Below, one piece after another: positions 11,772 to 23,534 of a stretch of DNA of 64,000 nucleotides (position 1 is its first letter; every line of letters starts with the position of its first letter). This stretch comes from Acanthaster planci. Taxonomy: Eukaryota > Echinodermata > Asteroidea > Valvatida > Acanthasteridae. The DNA lies in NCBI RefSeq assembly GCF_001949145.1, contig NW_019091374.1, positions 691,429-755,428 of the forward strand, given 5' to 3'. Under the pieces are notes generated by a model, which was not told the origin of the DNA, ran no database searches, and saw only the letters and a list, made by a program, of their open reading frames with translations. The position numbers and the translations under genes are program-made.

Positions 11772-14700
11772 CTGTCCAAAAATAACCCCAAAAATGTTCA
11801 AGTCACCAAGGTCCGCTGTAATCAAACCTCTTGGGCCAATGTATGTGGAACTGCCAAGCGCACGGTTGTCCTGAGCTTAGCTGAGAATGGGTAACTGGCT
11901 AATATGTTGTGATGTTTTGCTATCCTTTGGCCCTTTTATGCAAGCATCCACCGTGGGAAAAATCAGTCAAGTGAACTGTTTTTAAGAGTTGGAAGTCCCT
12001 GCCTACATCAAGCAAGATTGAGTGGCTCATGGCTGTTATTTGATACAGGTGAGCTCAGTCGATGGTTGACAAGATAGCTTCGTCTGTCACGTGTAGTTGA
12101 TTTAATCTGACAGGTCACAGAACTACCAAGACATGACAAGCCTCAGTATGAAGTGTAGCAGGGGAAAATGAGTGGAACTTTTGCATGTGACTGTTATGAC
12201 CAAAGGAGGTTTGATGGTTCTTCACCTCTTGGCTCTTGAAAAAGATGGCTCTTTGAAAAAGGTATGTTTGCCCAGTAATGCTCTCTGCTTGCTAACTCCA
12301 CATAACGTCAATGCTGCACTCTCACACAAATATAACATACGCAGAGTGCATCTCTAAGTTACTACAATCTACTGGTCAGCAGGGCAGTGGAGTAGTTCTC
12401 AAAGAGAAAAATTCCCCAAGGGTTTGTACCGCAACAAAACTCACATCTTCAGCTTGAAAAACCATTCATGAGGGATAAATGCCATCTACTGGTACTAACC
12501 TCCCTTCATGGGGCCGTAATTGGAGCTTGCACCTGCGTAGTTGGAGCCAGCGTCATATCCACCACTGCCACTACCCCAGCCTAAACATCAAATGCAAGTT
12601 AAGTATTAATGTAACATATTAAATGTCAAAAGAAAACCATATGGAAGGGGGAAAACAAGCAAAAAAACAAAACCCAAAAACAAACTTCTTTTGAATCCCT
12701 ATCGAAAAGTTATTGGAAATTTTACGGAAAACAGTTTTAATGACTCAAGTGAGTCAATGAAGTATTAAGATCGGTTATTAACCCTAACCCCCTAGGGTGT
12801 ATGTAAAATCGTATTAAAACTGAAAGATTTGGGAGTGTTAGGGTTAAGGTATTGTCAATTAATTTGCTTGTGACCAGACGAACCCGCTAAACATTTCACA
12901 CACTAGCTCTTATTACTAGGTTAGAGCTGCACATAGAGAGTAGCACCAAGTTCAGACTTTGGAACTAAAATGGCTGTTCATCATGTGTGCTGGTTGTCCA
13001 TAAGCACGGATGCAAAGCCACCTGTTGGGTTCCAACAATTAAGAGACTCGTGTCGCAATTCTATATACACATAGCTCTGCACTAGGTGAAGGGTCGGAAG
13101 GGGGTTCACTCACAGAGCCACTGATAATCCATGGGGAGACCATCATGCACATCGCAAGTTCTTACCGTCATAACCATTGCCGCCCCAGTTACTGCCTCCG
13201 CTGGCCCCGTAGCTTCCACCGCCGCCTCCACGGCTGCTGTAGCTACCACGACCCCGCCCTCGGCCACCACCGCTGTATCGGTCGCCTCCATAGGAGCTAT
13301 AGCCCTCAGACATGTCCCCACCGTATGACCCATAGCTGTCACCACCCCCGTAGCCACCACCCCCGCCATAACTCCCACCACCGTAGCTTCCGCTGTTGTA
13401 ACTACCTGCAGAGAAAAAATGTCGACTGTTAACGGCCAGTTCACACATCAGGCAAATGCAAAAGTGATGGGAATTTGGAGGTCACAAAACAACTCCAAAG
13501 AATGTTGCTCAACAAATATTGGATCTGACGTCCCATTCCCCATTTGTGTTCACGCCAAGCATGAACTGACCTTGAGTTCAACTGCAATTCGTAACTCATT
13601 AAAGGCTCATGTTGATGAATTTCCACCCAGATTAGATGAGGCTAGGAAGAGATTTCTCTTCCTTGTTGGTACTCATGGTATTCTTCAATGTGTACTGAGG
13701 CTTCAGAAAGTGGCTTCATGGAAGACTGGTGTTCTCTCACTCAAGAGTGTTTCATGCGAGGGCTGTACTCATTATTTTGAAAAGTCATATATTCAACTGA
13801 GTTTTGAATATTTATTTCTGAAATCCAATGGAGGTAAATGTCAATGATAGAAGAGGGAAAGTTTAAATACACTGTTGACAAAAAAAAAATTCCTTCTCAA
13901 AGCACAATTCAAGGCGTTACGAATAACCTGCATGCAGCCGACTACAAATGCCCAACAATAAAGCCAAAATGACATTTCCTTCACATTCTTCTGCTTTCTG
14001 TAACTCACTGAAAAAAATAAATTCTGATTTAACTTTGGGGGATTATGTATAATTTGAATATTCAATCAAATGGAAGGAGGACTACTCAAATATTCAATCA
14101 TTTGAATTGACTCGAGCTTTTTTTTATGATAGGCATGAGGCACACAGCTGCTCCATTCTCTCTTCATCACTTGCTGCTTGCCGAGATATTTTGATTGGGT
14201 ATGGTCACTATCAGAGTGGAAACCACGGCAGGTTTCACTGCTCAAGACTGTGCAAGTTTCATTAAACCTTACCCCCGCACAAGCAAGTTTTGCGGGCTAC
14301 GATCTTGCTTTTACTCACCCCGCCCTCTGCCTCTGCCACCGCCGCCGCCTCCCCTGCCTCCGCCCATGGCCTCGTCACCCTTGGGTATGGCCTTCTTGGC
14401 GACCACTTTGATGCCTCTGATTTCGTGATTCTCAATGACTTGGAGGGGAAAGACAAACACAAAAAGGTGTGAAGCGTCAAATCCCTGTTTCAGTCAAATG
14501 TCCCAACGCCAGGCTCTGGTGTTGTATTTCCATGAAAAACTGAATTATCTTCAAATAGATATTTGTATTTCGACATCCACATAAAATTCAATGCATGAAC
14601 TTCAAGTATGGAAACTGTAAATGTAAAATGCTTTTATCTTGGGCATACTTGAATTTGAGGCACTCTAAGCAGCTGCAGAAACTTAAATAGGATCAATAAC

Positions 14701-17700
14701 TCATTTTTAAAAAGGAGCAATTTTTATATCTTCCAATGAGTTGGGCCTCCACTGAAGCTGTGCAACTCTGCAGTTCAGAAAGTGCACACTTGTATCAGGT
14801 TCCTCCAAATAACCACCCAAATTCAGTCAAAAACCGAGTGTACATGGGTGATAGTTTAACCCTAAAGATGGGACTGAGAGACAAACGTGTGGACCAAAGA
14901 TGTGGCATTGAGACAAGTTGTTTCCTTACTTGCAGCTTTGTCGACCATGTGACGGTTGCTCAATTCGACAAAGCAGTAGCCCTTTTGCCTGTTGGTCTCT
15001 TTATCTTTCACAATGTGGACTTTGTCAACGGTGCACTTGTCGCCGAAGTAACTCTTAAACTCGTCTTCAGTGATGTTGGCATCCTTGAAGCCGGCCACAA
15101 ATAACTTCTTGATCGGGTCAGGCAAGATATCTCGCTATATACAGAGCATTAAGTTGACACAAAGTGAATCAATTCACTGATTTTCTTTTCATCTTCTTTT
15201 TAAACTGCTAAAATCTACTGTATGGTTTGAAAAACTCCCAAGAAGTATTTCTGCGAGTTTCACATCCCACTTTGAGGTCGGGTACTGAAATAACCTGATT
15301 TAAATAATAAACATTTTGCGGGAATTCAGTATCCCAAGCGATGCCAAAGCATAACACTGAATGATTCTGAACCTTGTAATCTACTGTAAATCAAAATATG
15401 TAATAACTAAATATTCTCTTGATCTCCCCAGATGAAACCAAAATGTTGCCCTTGTTCAGGTACTGTCACATTTGAATAGGACCCATGAGAAAAACCAAAG
15501 GTGAGTAGTTTAGGAGCTAGTTCAACTTACCCCTCTGGGTATGGCACGTTTGACCTCCACTTTCTTGTTATTGATGATGTGAGGCTCGCTGTCATCTTTG
15601 TCCAACAAGACCCTGTCTGTCTCATCCACCGTGGACATGGTCACAAAGCCAAAGCCTTTGGAGGATCCCGAGTCGTCCTTTATGACGACACAGTCAGTGA
15701 CCTCGCCATAGGCGCTGAAGTAGTCTCTCAACTGTGCCTCCTTGGTCTTCTCCCTGTCTAGACCCCCCAGGAACAGTTTGCGCAGGGCTTCCTCCTCGTT
15801 CTTAAGAAGAAAGGAGAGACAAACATCCAACTGAATTCACATGGCTTTTCATAGGAGCGACTCTGAATAAGTGTTGCCCCAATGTGAATTTCCAGGAAGG
15901 TCTATTTCTGGGTCACTCGTTAACATGCAACACTTTTGCACTCTGAGGCTGGCGGATATCCAGCAAGTGAGACAGACGAGAGTTCATGAAGAGTTCGACG
16001 TAAATTTGAAATGACAGCTCCATCCTATGCAGTGACAAGATGGATGGTCTGTATATCCAACATGACACCATCATCCTGTTTCCCAACCTTCGCAAAGATG
16101 GGGGAACAATGCTGCAGCTGCAGCTTAGTTTCTTGTGGTGACCTGTTGAAATAATGTGTGCACCCCGGGTGCCCCCCCCAGACATTTAGCCTTAATTAGT
16201 AATGTTGTGTGTATCCATGCTATCAATGATTAAAAATAGTAAAATAAGTGGCTCTGCCTGGTAATTATGTGTTTGACTACATTGTAGTTATGATTCAGTA
16301 TTAAATCTTGATGCTGAATTCTTTTAAACGGATTAGTTTTTTTAATTTGCAGTTCTGAAAAGAGTAGTTTTAATGTTTTGCAGTCATTCAATTCCAGAGT
16401 TCAGACTAAAACCGACAGTGTCCCGTTGCGGCGCACAAGTTTGTCCACGTATGCGTTAGTCAGCTTATGAGTTGGTCTGTGTACGAGTTGGCCAATACAC
16501 ATACAAGTTGGTCAGTGTACGATTTGGCACACATACGAGTTGACCTGTTCCCGGTCTAAGTGAGTCTTGGAGTGACTCTTAGCATGTCTGAAGGATGACA
16601 GTTGATGGAACACAAACTTGTTGAATGTTGCTATTCTCACTGTTGGCATGATGTCACTACGAACGTTTAGGCTTAACACTGCAGCAAAGGGGCAAATTTA
16701 CCCTTCATGCCATTCCACAATCCCTGATAATGTACGTTCGTTCCCAGACAGGCCCCATCCGACTGCAAAAATTGTTGGCAAACAGTACCAAATCCTAGGT
16801 TTCTAGAAACAAACCTAGGATCATGTTCATCATGTTCATAATTAGGGCCTTATGTGAATTAAAAGTTGAATGGCCATACTGAAGGACACAGCGCCTGCCT
16901 CATGCTAAACATGTCTTATCATATGCCATGTGAGCCAGGTCCCGCACTAACACAATGTCATGTGCATCATAGTCATACAAATTCAGGGTGCGAGTGGCCC
17001 CTTAAAGGTAGTGAACACCATTGGTTTTTTGTTGTAATTACACAGGATTGGCTGATTAAGGTGTATAATATTCACTGCAACTTACATCCCCCGACTTGTT
17101 TCATGTTTGAATCAACGGCTTTGTGAAAAATCCAGAAAAACAGTGCGGCATTTTCGATGCTTAAATCAAAGATCTTGTAATTTCTCTTGCGTAAAATCTA
17201 TGGTTTACAGGGTGTTTATAGTAAGCAAACAACATATGTGGGATCAGGGTGGGAAACAGGCATGACTTATTTCCTTAAAAAAAAGTTTTCACTGGTTAGG
17301 AGTAATCAGTGAATTCACCTTGGAGTAATGCGCCTCCTCGACAATGTAGCATTGCGGATTCATGAAAAAACTTCATCCGGGAGCACAGTCGACTTGTGTC
17401 AGTGACACCAAAATGAGTCGGCCTATATGATAACGCACATGCACGCGCGACCGAATGTTGGTCAAGCTATTTCCAAGTCATGTCATCCCCGGGTCAAGTC
17501 ATCTCCGGGTCAAGTCATCTCCGGGTCAAGTCGTCTCCGGGTCAAGTCGTCCCCCCTATAAATAATTAAATTATTATGTAACTTTTTTTTTTTTACTTTT
17601 AAAATTTTTACTAGGGTAAAATTTTGTTTGGGGGTGGATAATTTATTTCATTTCATTTTTACTTATCAAGTTTTTACTGGGGTAATAAATATTTTGTATT

Positions 17701-18678
17701 TTACTGGGATTTTTATTTGTTTTACTTAAACTATTTCCATTTCATTTAATAATCATTTATTAATAATCAATGTAGTAGACAAGACTGAATTATCTCTTTG
17801 AAAGTGTGCTGGCTCTGGAAAGTGTGTTGACTCTAAAAAGAAAAAGAAAATTACACGCACAGATAACACTTGTGAAGAACTAGTGGGGGACGAATTGACC
17901 CGGGGACAACTTGACCCGTTTCCCACGCGATCATGCTTACTGACCACACTTTCGCATCAGTTTACACGTCAATAAAAGTCTAAGAAGTTCATTCTTAGTT
18001 GATTCACACATGGAAATCATACTTTTTGTCGACGAAAATCCTTTTCACCATTCTGCTTGGAAACAGCCACCAAATTTGGATCATACCATTATGATCTAGG
18101 GGTGATTTTGAATTCGCAAAGTTTTCGCATGACAAAAAATCCTTTCCTGAAATAAAATTTAACTTCACACTAATCAGCTGACCCAATTTATTTCCCTACT
18201 CTAAAACTTGAACTCAGGTTCCTATAATTTCAGTTTGCTATGCTTTGGGTGAATTTTTGTTGGTATATTTTAGCTGCTTTTAGGTTTACCCATTCATTGA
18301 TGGAGATTCCCACATCAAGCCTACAAACACTACACACTGTACAAGAAATTGCCGCCTGTTAATTTTTAAAGAATGTGATGTGCGAAGTGAAATGAACTCC
18401 TATATGATGGTTGGCTGACCACCGTAAAAAAAAGAGAACAACATGGCAGCATTCTGGGCGGAAATATTTGACAGACTGAGTGTGGCCGTTAATGTTATGT
18501 TCTTTCTTTCAAATAAGTTATTTCAGGATTATATAGTCGTGACGGTAGCCCAATTTTAGGGGATTTTACCAATCATGCCTATGTGTATACCTACCATCAT
18601 TCCTAGGCATGCTAGGCCTACATCTACACAAATATTGCTGAAATCAGCTAAACACCTTAATTCTCACACCTCTGCCAT
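11662..18678 (-). CDS. hnRNP A/B-type RNA-binding protein, seven coding exons, 344 aa
   Basis: Nuclear RNA-binding protein of the hnRNP A/B class, a family that packages pre-mRNA and affects splicing and export. The coding exons on the minus strand are 18678-18670, 15800-15531, 15134-14930, 14438-14319, 13405-13166, 12580-12500 and 11771-11662. They sum to 1035 nt, all have GT-AG borders, and they join without a frame break. RRM1 covers about residues 10-88, with RNP2 KLFLGG (11-16) and RNP1 KGFGFVTM (51-58). RRM2 covers about 102-180, with KLFVAG (103-108) and KGYCFVEL (144-151). Residues 181-344 are a low-complexity Gly/Ser/Tyr/Arg tail with RGG-like repeats. The tail contains SNYGPMKGG (301-309), close to the M9 import signal core of hnRNP A1, and it ends in GGRPY. 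The exact orthologue (A1, A2/B1, A3 or an invertebrate-specific form) cannot be set by eye. The splice model is my own and no transcript was available. Confidence 0.9.
12500..12580 (-). CDS. hnRNP A/B-like, exon 6 (M9-like core)
   Basis: The exon is 81 nt, from acceptor gtttag|GCTGGG to donor GGGAG|GTTAGT, with phase 1 at both ends. It ends with ASSNYGPMKG, matching the SNFGPMKGG core of the hnRNP A1 nuclear shuttling signal with Phe changed to Tyr. Confidence 0.88.
12778..12847. repeat. 70-bp palindromic mini-element with TTAACCCTAAC ends
   Basis: It starts TTAACCCTAAC and ends GTTAGGGTTAA, a perfect 11-bp terminal inverted repeat. It lies in the intron between hnRNP exons 5 and 6. A second member is at 28953-29011. 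Confidence 0.6.
13166..13405 (-). CDS. hnRNP A/B-like, exon 5 (G/S/Y-rich tail)
   Basis: The exon is 240 nt, from acceptor ctctgcag|GTAGTTAC to donor GACG|GTAAGA, with phase 1 at both ends. It codes Gly/Tyr/Ser repeats and a central GGGRGRGRGSYSSRGG block of RGG type. Long open frames on the opposite strand here are by-products of the GGN-rich sequence. Confidence 0.9.
13432..13573. repeat. MITE (AAGGYCRGTTCA family), copy 1
   Basis: Ends ACGGCCAGTTCA and, inverted, AAGGTCAGTTCA enclose about 140 bp. The left part (CAGGCAAATGCAAAAG) matches the copy at 44090-44276 (CAGGCGAATGCAAAAG). It sits about 25 bp upstream of the hnRNP exon 5 acceptor. Confidence 0.55.
14319..14438 (-). CDS. hnRNP A/B-like, exon 4 (end of RRM2 and start of RGG tail)
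   Basis: The exon is 120 nt, from acceptor ctccaag|TCATTG to donor GGGCGGG|GTGAGT, with phase 1 at both ends. It completes RRM2 (IENHEIRGIKVVAKKAIPKG) and opens the tail with an arginine/glycine block, GGGGGGRGRGR. Confidence 0.9.
14930..15134 (-). CDS. hnRNP A/B-like, exon 3 (most of RRM2)
   Basis: The exon is 205 nt, from acceptor tatag|CGAGAT to donor GCTGCAA|GTAAGG. It enters in phase 0 and leaves in phase 1. It starts RDILPDPIKKLFVAGF and carries RNP1 QKGYCFVEL of the second RRM. Confidence 0.92.
15531..15800 (-). CDS. hnRNP A/B-like, exon 2 (RRM1)
   Basis: The exon is 270 nt, from acceptor cttaag|AACGAG to donor AGAGGG|GTAAGT, with phase 0 at both ends. It codes all of RRM1, including both RNP motifs, and ends in ..VKRAIPRG. 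Confidence 0.92.
16449..16548. repeat. Degenerate minisatellite, unit about 17-20 bp
   Basis: Five to six diverged units of the form CGAGTTGGTCAGTGTA occur in a row. They lie in the first hnRNP intron. Confidence 0.5.
17459..17925. repeat. AT-rich foldback with GGGTCAAGTC repeats at its ends
   Basis: The left side carries about five tandem units of the type GGGTCAAGTCATCTCC. The right side (17884-17925) carries the inverted form, GACCCGGGGACAACTTGACC. The middle is very T-rich. It is probably a non-autonomous transposon. Confidence 0.55.
18670..18678 (-). CDS. hnRNP A/B-like, first coding exon (3 codons)
   Basis: The start codon lies in a strong Kozak setting (GCAGCCATGG). Only M-A-E is coded before the donor GAG|GTGTGA. 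Translation cannot run on, because the next in-frame codon after GTG is TGA. The exon ends in phase 0 and joins the acceptor at 15800 to give MAENEEEALRKLF. The donor is weaker than the others in the gene, so this exon is less sure than the rest. Confidence 0.65.
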
Positions 18679-18960
18679 GGCTGCAATTTAGTGAAAACTG
18701 AAATTGATAATGGCGAGCATGGCGAGCGTCACATTTGTATGATGGCTAGTTTGAGTGCAAAAACATGACTCAATTTCTAGGCCTCAATTTATCGTACACT
18801 GTCACAAATTTCAGACAAAATTATCAACACATTCATAATCAACAAAATTTATATCATGACACTGTTATTTATTGCAAGAAAGGGCAAATTTTCATGATTT
18901 TCTTCCTACCGTCATGGCGAATTTGATGCGTCGTCTTCAGGCGTGCGTGGCGAGAGCTGA
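18679..18960 (-). promoter_or_regulatory. Probable 5' region of the hnRNP A/B-like gene
   Basis: Just upstream of the start codon are two GCTCGCCAT motifs (near 18710-18730), related to YY1 sites found at TATA-less start sites. No TATA box is seen. The transcription start cannot be placed exactly. Confidence 0.3.
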
Positions 18961-19328
18961 AATAAATGTTCACTGGTTCACCCACACGTCGCTCACTTCA
19001 GTAAAAGGACGTGAACCAGTTAACAAACTGCCCGCGTCCGCTTTGTGCTGTTACATGTGCGCGTATAAATACAAGCCTCTTTTTTTTACGCGTCTGTAAA
19101 TTTTTTTTTCATTCTGGCATTGTATCTATTTGGGATGGAAAACATCAGTTATGCAAGGAGTTTCAATTTAAGATTTGTACCAATTTCGTTACCAATTATG
19201 GAAAAATTACGACAAAAATAATTTTTATAGAATTATTATTATTTTTTTAGAATTCAGGTACTACTTTCAGCGGCAGACTACATTTCAGGTAATCCGTTCA
19301 CGAACACCCCTTGCTTTGTGGACGCTAT

Positions 19329-19362
19329 GTGGACGCTATGCATCACAATGCACAGCGTCCAC
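19329..19362. repeat. Short hairpin, 15-bp stem
   Basis: GTGGACGCTATGCAT pairs with ATGCACAGCGTCCAC with one mismatch around a four-base loop. An extra GTGGACGCTAT copy lies directly before it. Confidence 0.5.
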
Positions 19363-21214
19363 GAAGCTGGCCGCTGTGTCAAGAACCTACGAAAGCCCAA
19401 TCATGCCACAGACAAAAAAAATCAGTGGGAAACTAATTTGTAATAACAAATTACTAAGTAGAATTACTCATTCGAATTACTCATTAGTAGAAATTATTTT
19501 GTCATTGATACATCATGTTTGCAACCTACACATTCTAAATGGTAAAAACACCTTTGCACTATAACAATGTTGGTACATATAACTACTGAATATTCAGATC
19601 ATGCCAAATTAACCATCATGACCTTACAATTATGTAATTTCATGTCATACATGCCCTCGGACATGGTACTGCTGTGCTTAGCATGAGATAAAGGAAAGCA
19701 ACTATCCTCGGAATAGCATTGGCCAGTCATCTCTGAATACATCAGCAAGAAAGTCAGTTCAAATTCCTGATGACAAATCCTTGTTGAAGATCAGCGTGTC
19801 ACTGAGCTAAAAGAAAAGGAGAGTTAAAAGAAGTTTTGAAGTTGTGACTTCAAAACAAGGAAAGGAATTTTCAGCTATACAGGAGATATGGCCAGGCTAA
19901 GCCACAGATTTAAGATAAAGTCTTGAACAGTTTGAAACAAAGTTGAGACTGAGGAGATCAGAAAAGCAATTTTTGGGGCTTCAGCCAATTCTACATTGGG
20001 TATGGACAACATCTTCAAGTTGGCGATGAATATATGTAGTAGAATCATTGTCAGGCATAGCGGTGAAAAACCAAAATGAATTTTCAAATGTTTCAATACA
20101 GGTGATTCACAATACATTGCACCATCAGTTTGCTGCAGACAGGCCACTGTCAAACTTATTGTCAACACTCTGCCCCGATTAAGCATATTCTGGTACTTAG
20201 CTTGGGGATATTTGATTGATTTGAGTTGTTCCCTACACCACACAAAACGACCATCTTGACTACCTTACGCCCATTCACAATAAGCAATTTCGAATTTTCA
20301 ACCAATATAAACGTACAATTTGAAAAATTGAAGGTTCCCATGCACAGCACAGTTCATGAATGAGATTTTGGCAACTAAATAGCCCTTAATGTATTATGAA
20401 AATAAGGCCTCTCCATGAAAACCTCTTGGTGGCGCACTGCATCATGAATCGCTCATATTTTCGATGATAAATGTTTCACTTTTTGTTGTTAACAGAATAT
20501 CCGTAAAAACAATTCCACTGAATTTGTCATATCAGTCAACTCATTAAGGTTATAACAGTCAAGAATACTAACGTAACCCTCCAGATCCATCATCCAGTGG
20601 ATCTCAAACAGGAAAGTTGGCCTTAGATTCCACGGCTAACAGGGTAGGGAGTATGTTCATGCCAGATTGAACAGTATCAGATCAGACTTCAAACTGATAA
20701 GTGGAAATCCTGAAAAACAAAATTTATTGATATGTATCATGAAGCATCACAGTAATTTCAATCAATTTAAAGTGGCCAAAAAGAGCTTAATTGTGATTTA
20801 TAGGTTGCATAGAGAGGTAATGAAAACGTGTTTGCAGTTGTACGGGTTAGAAAGAGTTCCTTATACGAACGCCACTTGAGACCCTGTGCATATATCATGC
20901 AATATCTATTTCTACTTCCATGGTATGTGGGACTGGTCAGAAAATTTTTATCTGTTTTCGAAGTAAACGACTTGGTTTTATTCCTCCTAAATTGAACTTT
21001 TCTCGACATGTTTTTGCTTTCTGACGGCTGATAGGTAACTATGTAGGAAATTATCACTGGCGTCTGTTTATCCCGGAAAACTGTTGTGTTGGCGCTATAA
21101 CACATGCCTGGCCCACATGCGCTGGACACGGTATTGACTAGGACCATCGGCGAGGCCGATCAAGTTCCCAATGCCAGATCTATAAAGCACGACTTTATCT
21201 CTTTCAATATCTCT

Positions 21215-21318
21215 TTTTATTTTAGTCTTTTGGCGATGTATTTTGTAAATGGGCTTTAATATCTTCATCGCACTGGAACTTCAGACTAAATGTGGAGTAA
21301 TGCAAATTATCACAACAT
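21215..21318. repeat. 104-bp dispersed repeat, copy 1
   Basis: It starts TTTTATTTTAGTCTTTTGGC and ends TATCACAACAT. It aligns without gaps to 31826-31929 with about nine differences. Confidence 0.75.
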
Positions 21319-23534
21319 TATCCATTGCACCGAATAGTTCTGACCTATAAAGTTTCAGTCATCCTCCTGGCCGTGCGCCATCCTATAATGCTACGGTCTT
21401 GGTCTAAGACGTCAGTGATATACCCTTATACATGTGTACGTATCGACCATTAGCTTCTTGAACAAAGACTAATATTCTGCCTGCGCTTGCTCAAGCCTGA
21501 CTTGGGCTGTGGAAGTACGTCATTTTCTGTTTGGGGGCCAAGTTTTCCCTGTCGCTCTTATATTTGTGACCCAGCACATCGAAATCAGGAATAAGTCTCA
21601 AATTGACTTTTTGAGATATGTTCGCATAGTCAGAAAGAGAATTTCACAAGCTTTCAAATGGTATATATTACACGTATGTTGATGGTAACCTTTCATACAT
21701 ACACTTCCAAAATATACAGAAACCACCACATTGATTTTTTCAACATTTACCAATATCACCACTTTGCTTGGCCATTATGTAAAACGGCCACAGCGACTTA
21801 GGCTATTCCTGATAACAATGTACCGGGTCAAATTTGGTGTATAATTTTGTAAGTTTAGAAAACATTCTTCGATTTCCAAGAGTGATTAAGTACCGTAATG
21901 CGAATTACTTACTAAGCAAGTACAACAATTTGATGTAAATTTAATGACTAGTGTATATCCAATCACTGCAGGTCAGGTATGATAAACATGGGAAGAGAAC
22001 TATATCACACGACGGACCTGAAATGTAGAAAATGACCTATACAGCAAATCACATGAGAAATAGGAAAAATGGCCCAGTAAAACTTACTGAGAAGGTGGAC
22101 TTCTCTCTTCGCAGTTTAGGCCACAGTATAGTCATAACAGAAAAAGTGGCTCAGATGCAGTGACACGCAAAACACAAGGGTCTTAACATCTTCCATGAAA
22201 GAGAATTTTCAAAAATATATTTCCAATCACTTTCACGTACGACAAAAATTCTGGCAGTAATTATACACCACAAAAATATTTATGATTATGATAGACTAAC
22301 TTATAATGACAGAAAACACATTGTTAGCTAGACACTACACGTTGGATCGGTGTTCTCATCACCATCCTTTTTATCTACTGTAACGTAACGACAGAAAAAG
22401 GTCAGGGTGCATACCTGTCCCATCTTTATTCCGAGTAATGGTTTTTTGATGTCTTTAGAATTAAAACTATTAATGTTATTAATAACAAGTGAGCCTCATT
22501 CTGGAATACTGACTATTTCTTCCTCTTTAAACTTGAAAATATACATTAAAGCTATTATAAAAATTGTGTCAAATACTGATGACTTATGGCTAGGAATAAC
22601 ATCTCAAATGCATGATGGACCATTACTCTTAACTTTAATATCAGTTGTAGTCAAGAATATACAAATATAGACGTACAACATATTTCTACTGACTATTTAC
22701 ACTTCGATTGAATACAACACTGATCATCAAAATAGGATAATTAACGTTTTTTCACGATGACGTCCATGATGATATTGTGACATGATATTCTAATAATATT
22801 TATGTCATTGTAGCTTAACTCAGCTTGAACCTGCAAGCTGTCACAGGGTCGTTTGTCCGAGTTGACCATCGCAAGGAAACTGAATACATGTACACTGTAT
22901 ACTGTTCATTACCAATGGCCATTCATGCAATAAAACGAGATAGTGTCCGGTTATAGTGCCCAACTCCCCCTCAATCCCCATAACATAATCAAGAGAATCT
23001 TTTCTTAAAACAACTTCTTTTTATACAAAGCAAACCAATCAAATATGACCAGTTTATAAGTAAACTGAAGAACTTTACCATTTTGGCCATGTACGAAATG
23101 TTTATGAATTTATAAGTTAATGAAAATCTCAAACGACCACATGTCGAAAATGGAAATCTCAGAAATTTCATCCATTTGCTATTGAAACTTAATGCCTTTC
23201 CATCAAAGCTGGGAGACTTTACTTCTTCCCTGGTATTAATGTTGGTCATTTTCGGCACAGGTGGTGCCGCTGGTGAATTAATCTGATTTCGAGCCTCGTG
23301 TCTCATTCTGTTAACTTGGATGCAAAAATGCCCTAGTTCCTCCATGCCTTTTTCGTCATGAACAAAGAAGAAAATGAAAATACTTTACCCAGGGTCCACT
23401 TGACCCCAATGCCTTACAAGTACGACAGACTTGACGGCGTTAACCATTCCGGTGGGGGAAAACGCCATGGAAGGATAGCTATCCTTTAAACCAGGAGTTT
23501 ATTTAATCAATTAATTTGTTTTAATACAAACCTT

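Larger units (their letters stand above)
15801..18669 (-). other. First intron of the hnRNP A/B-like gene
   Basis: This is an intron of about 2.9 kb. It holds a short degenerate minisatellite (16449-16548), an AT-rich foldback with GGGTCAAGTC repeats (17459-17925) and no other recognised gene. An open frame of about 90 codons at 16185-15913 shows no family motif. Confidence 0.6.
18961..23534. other. No gene recognised
   Basis: Intergenic AT-rich sequence. It contains a short perfect-looking hairpin (19329-19362) and one copy of a 104-bp dispersed repeat (21215-21318). Frames of 120-130 codons at 19175-19564, 20243-19875 and 21147-20767 show no domain or splice support. Confidence 0.5.

Noticed and set aside
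13106-13444. Long frames on both strands over hnRNP exon 5, such as a Val/Ala-rich 112-codon frame
   Set aside because: They are shifted or antisense readings of the GGN-rich coding exon; the spliced frame explains the sequence.
19329-19362. MicroRNA precursor
   Set aside because: The stem is only 15 bp with a four-base loop, too short for a typical precursor.
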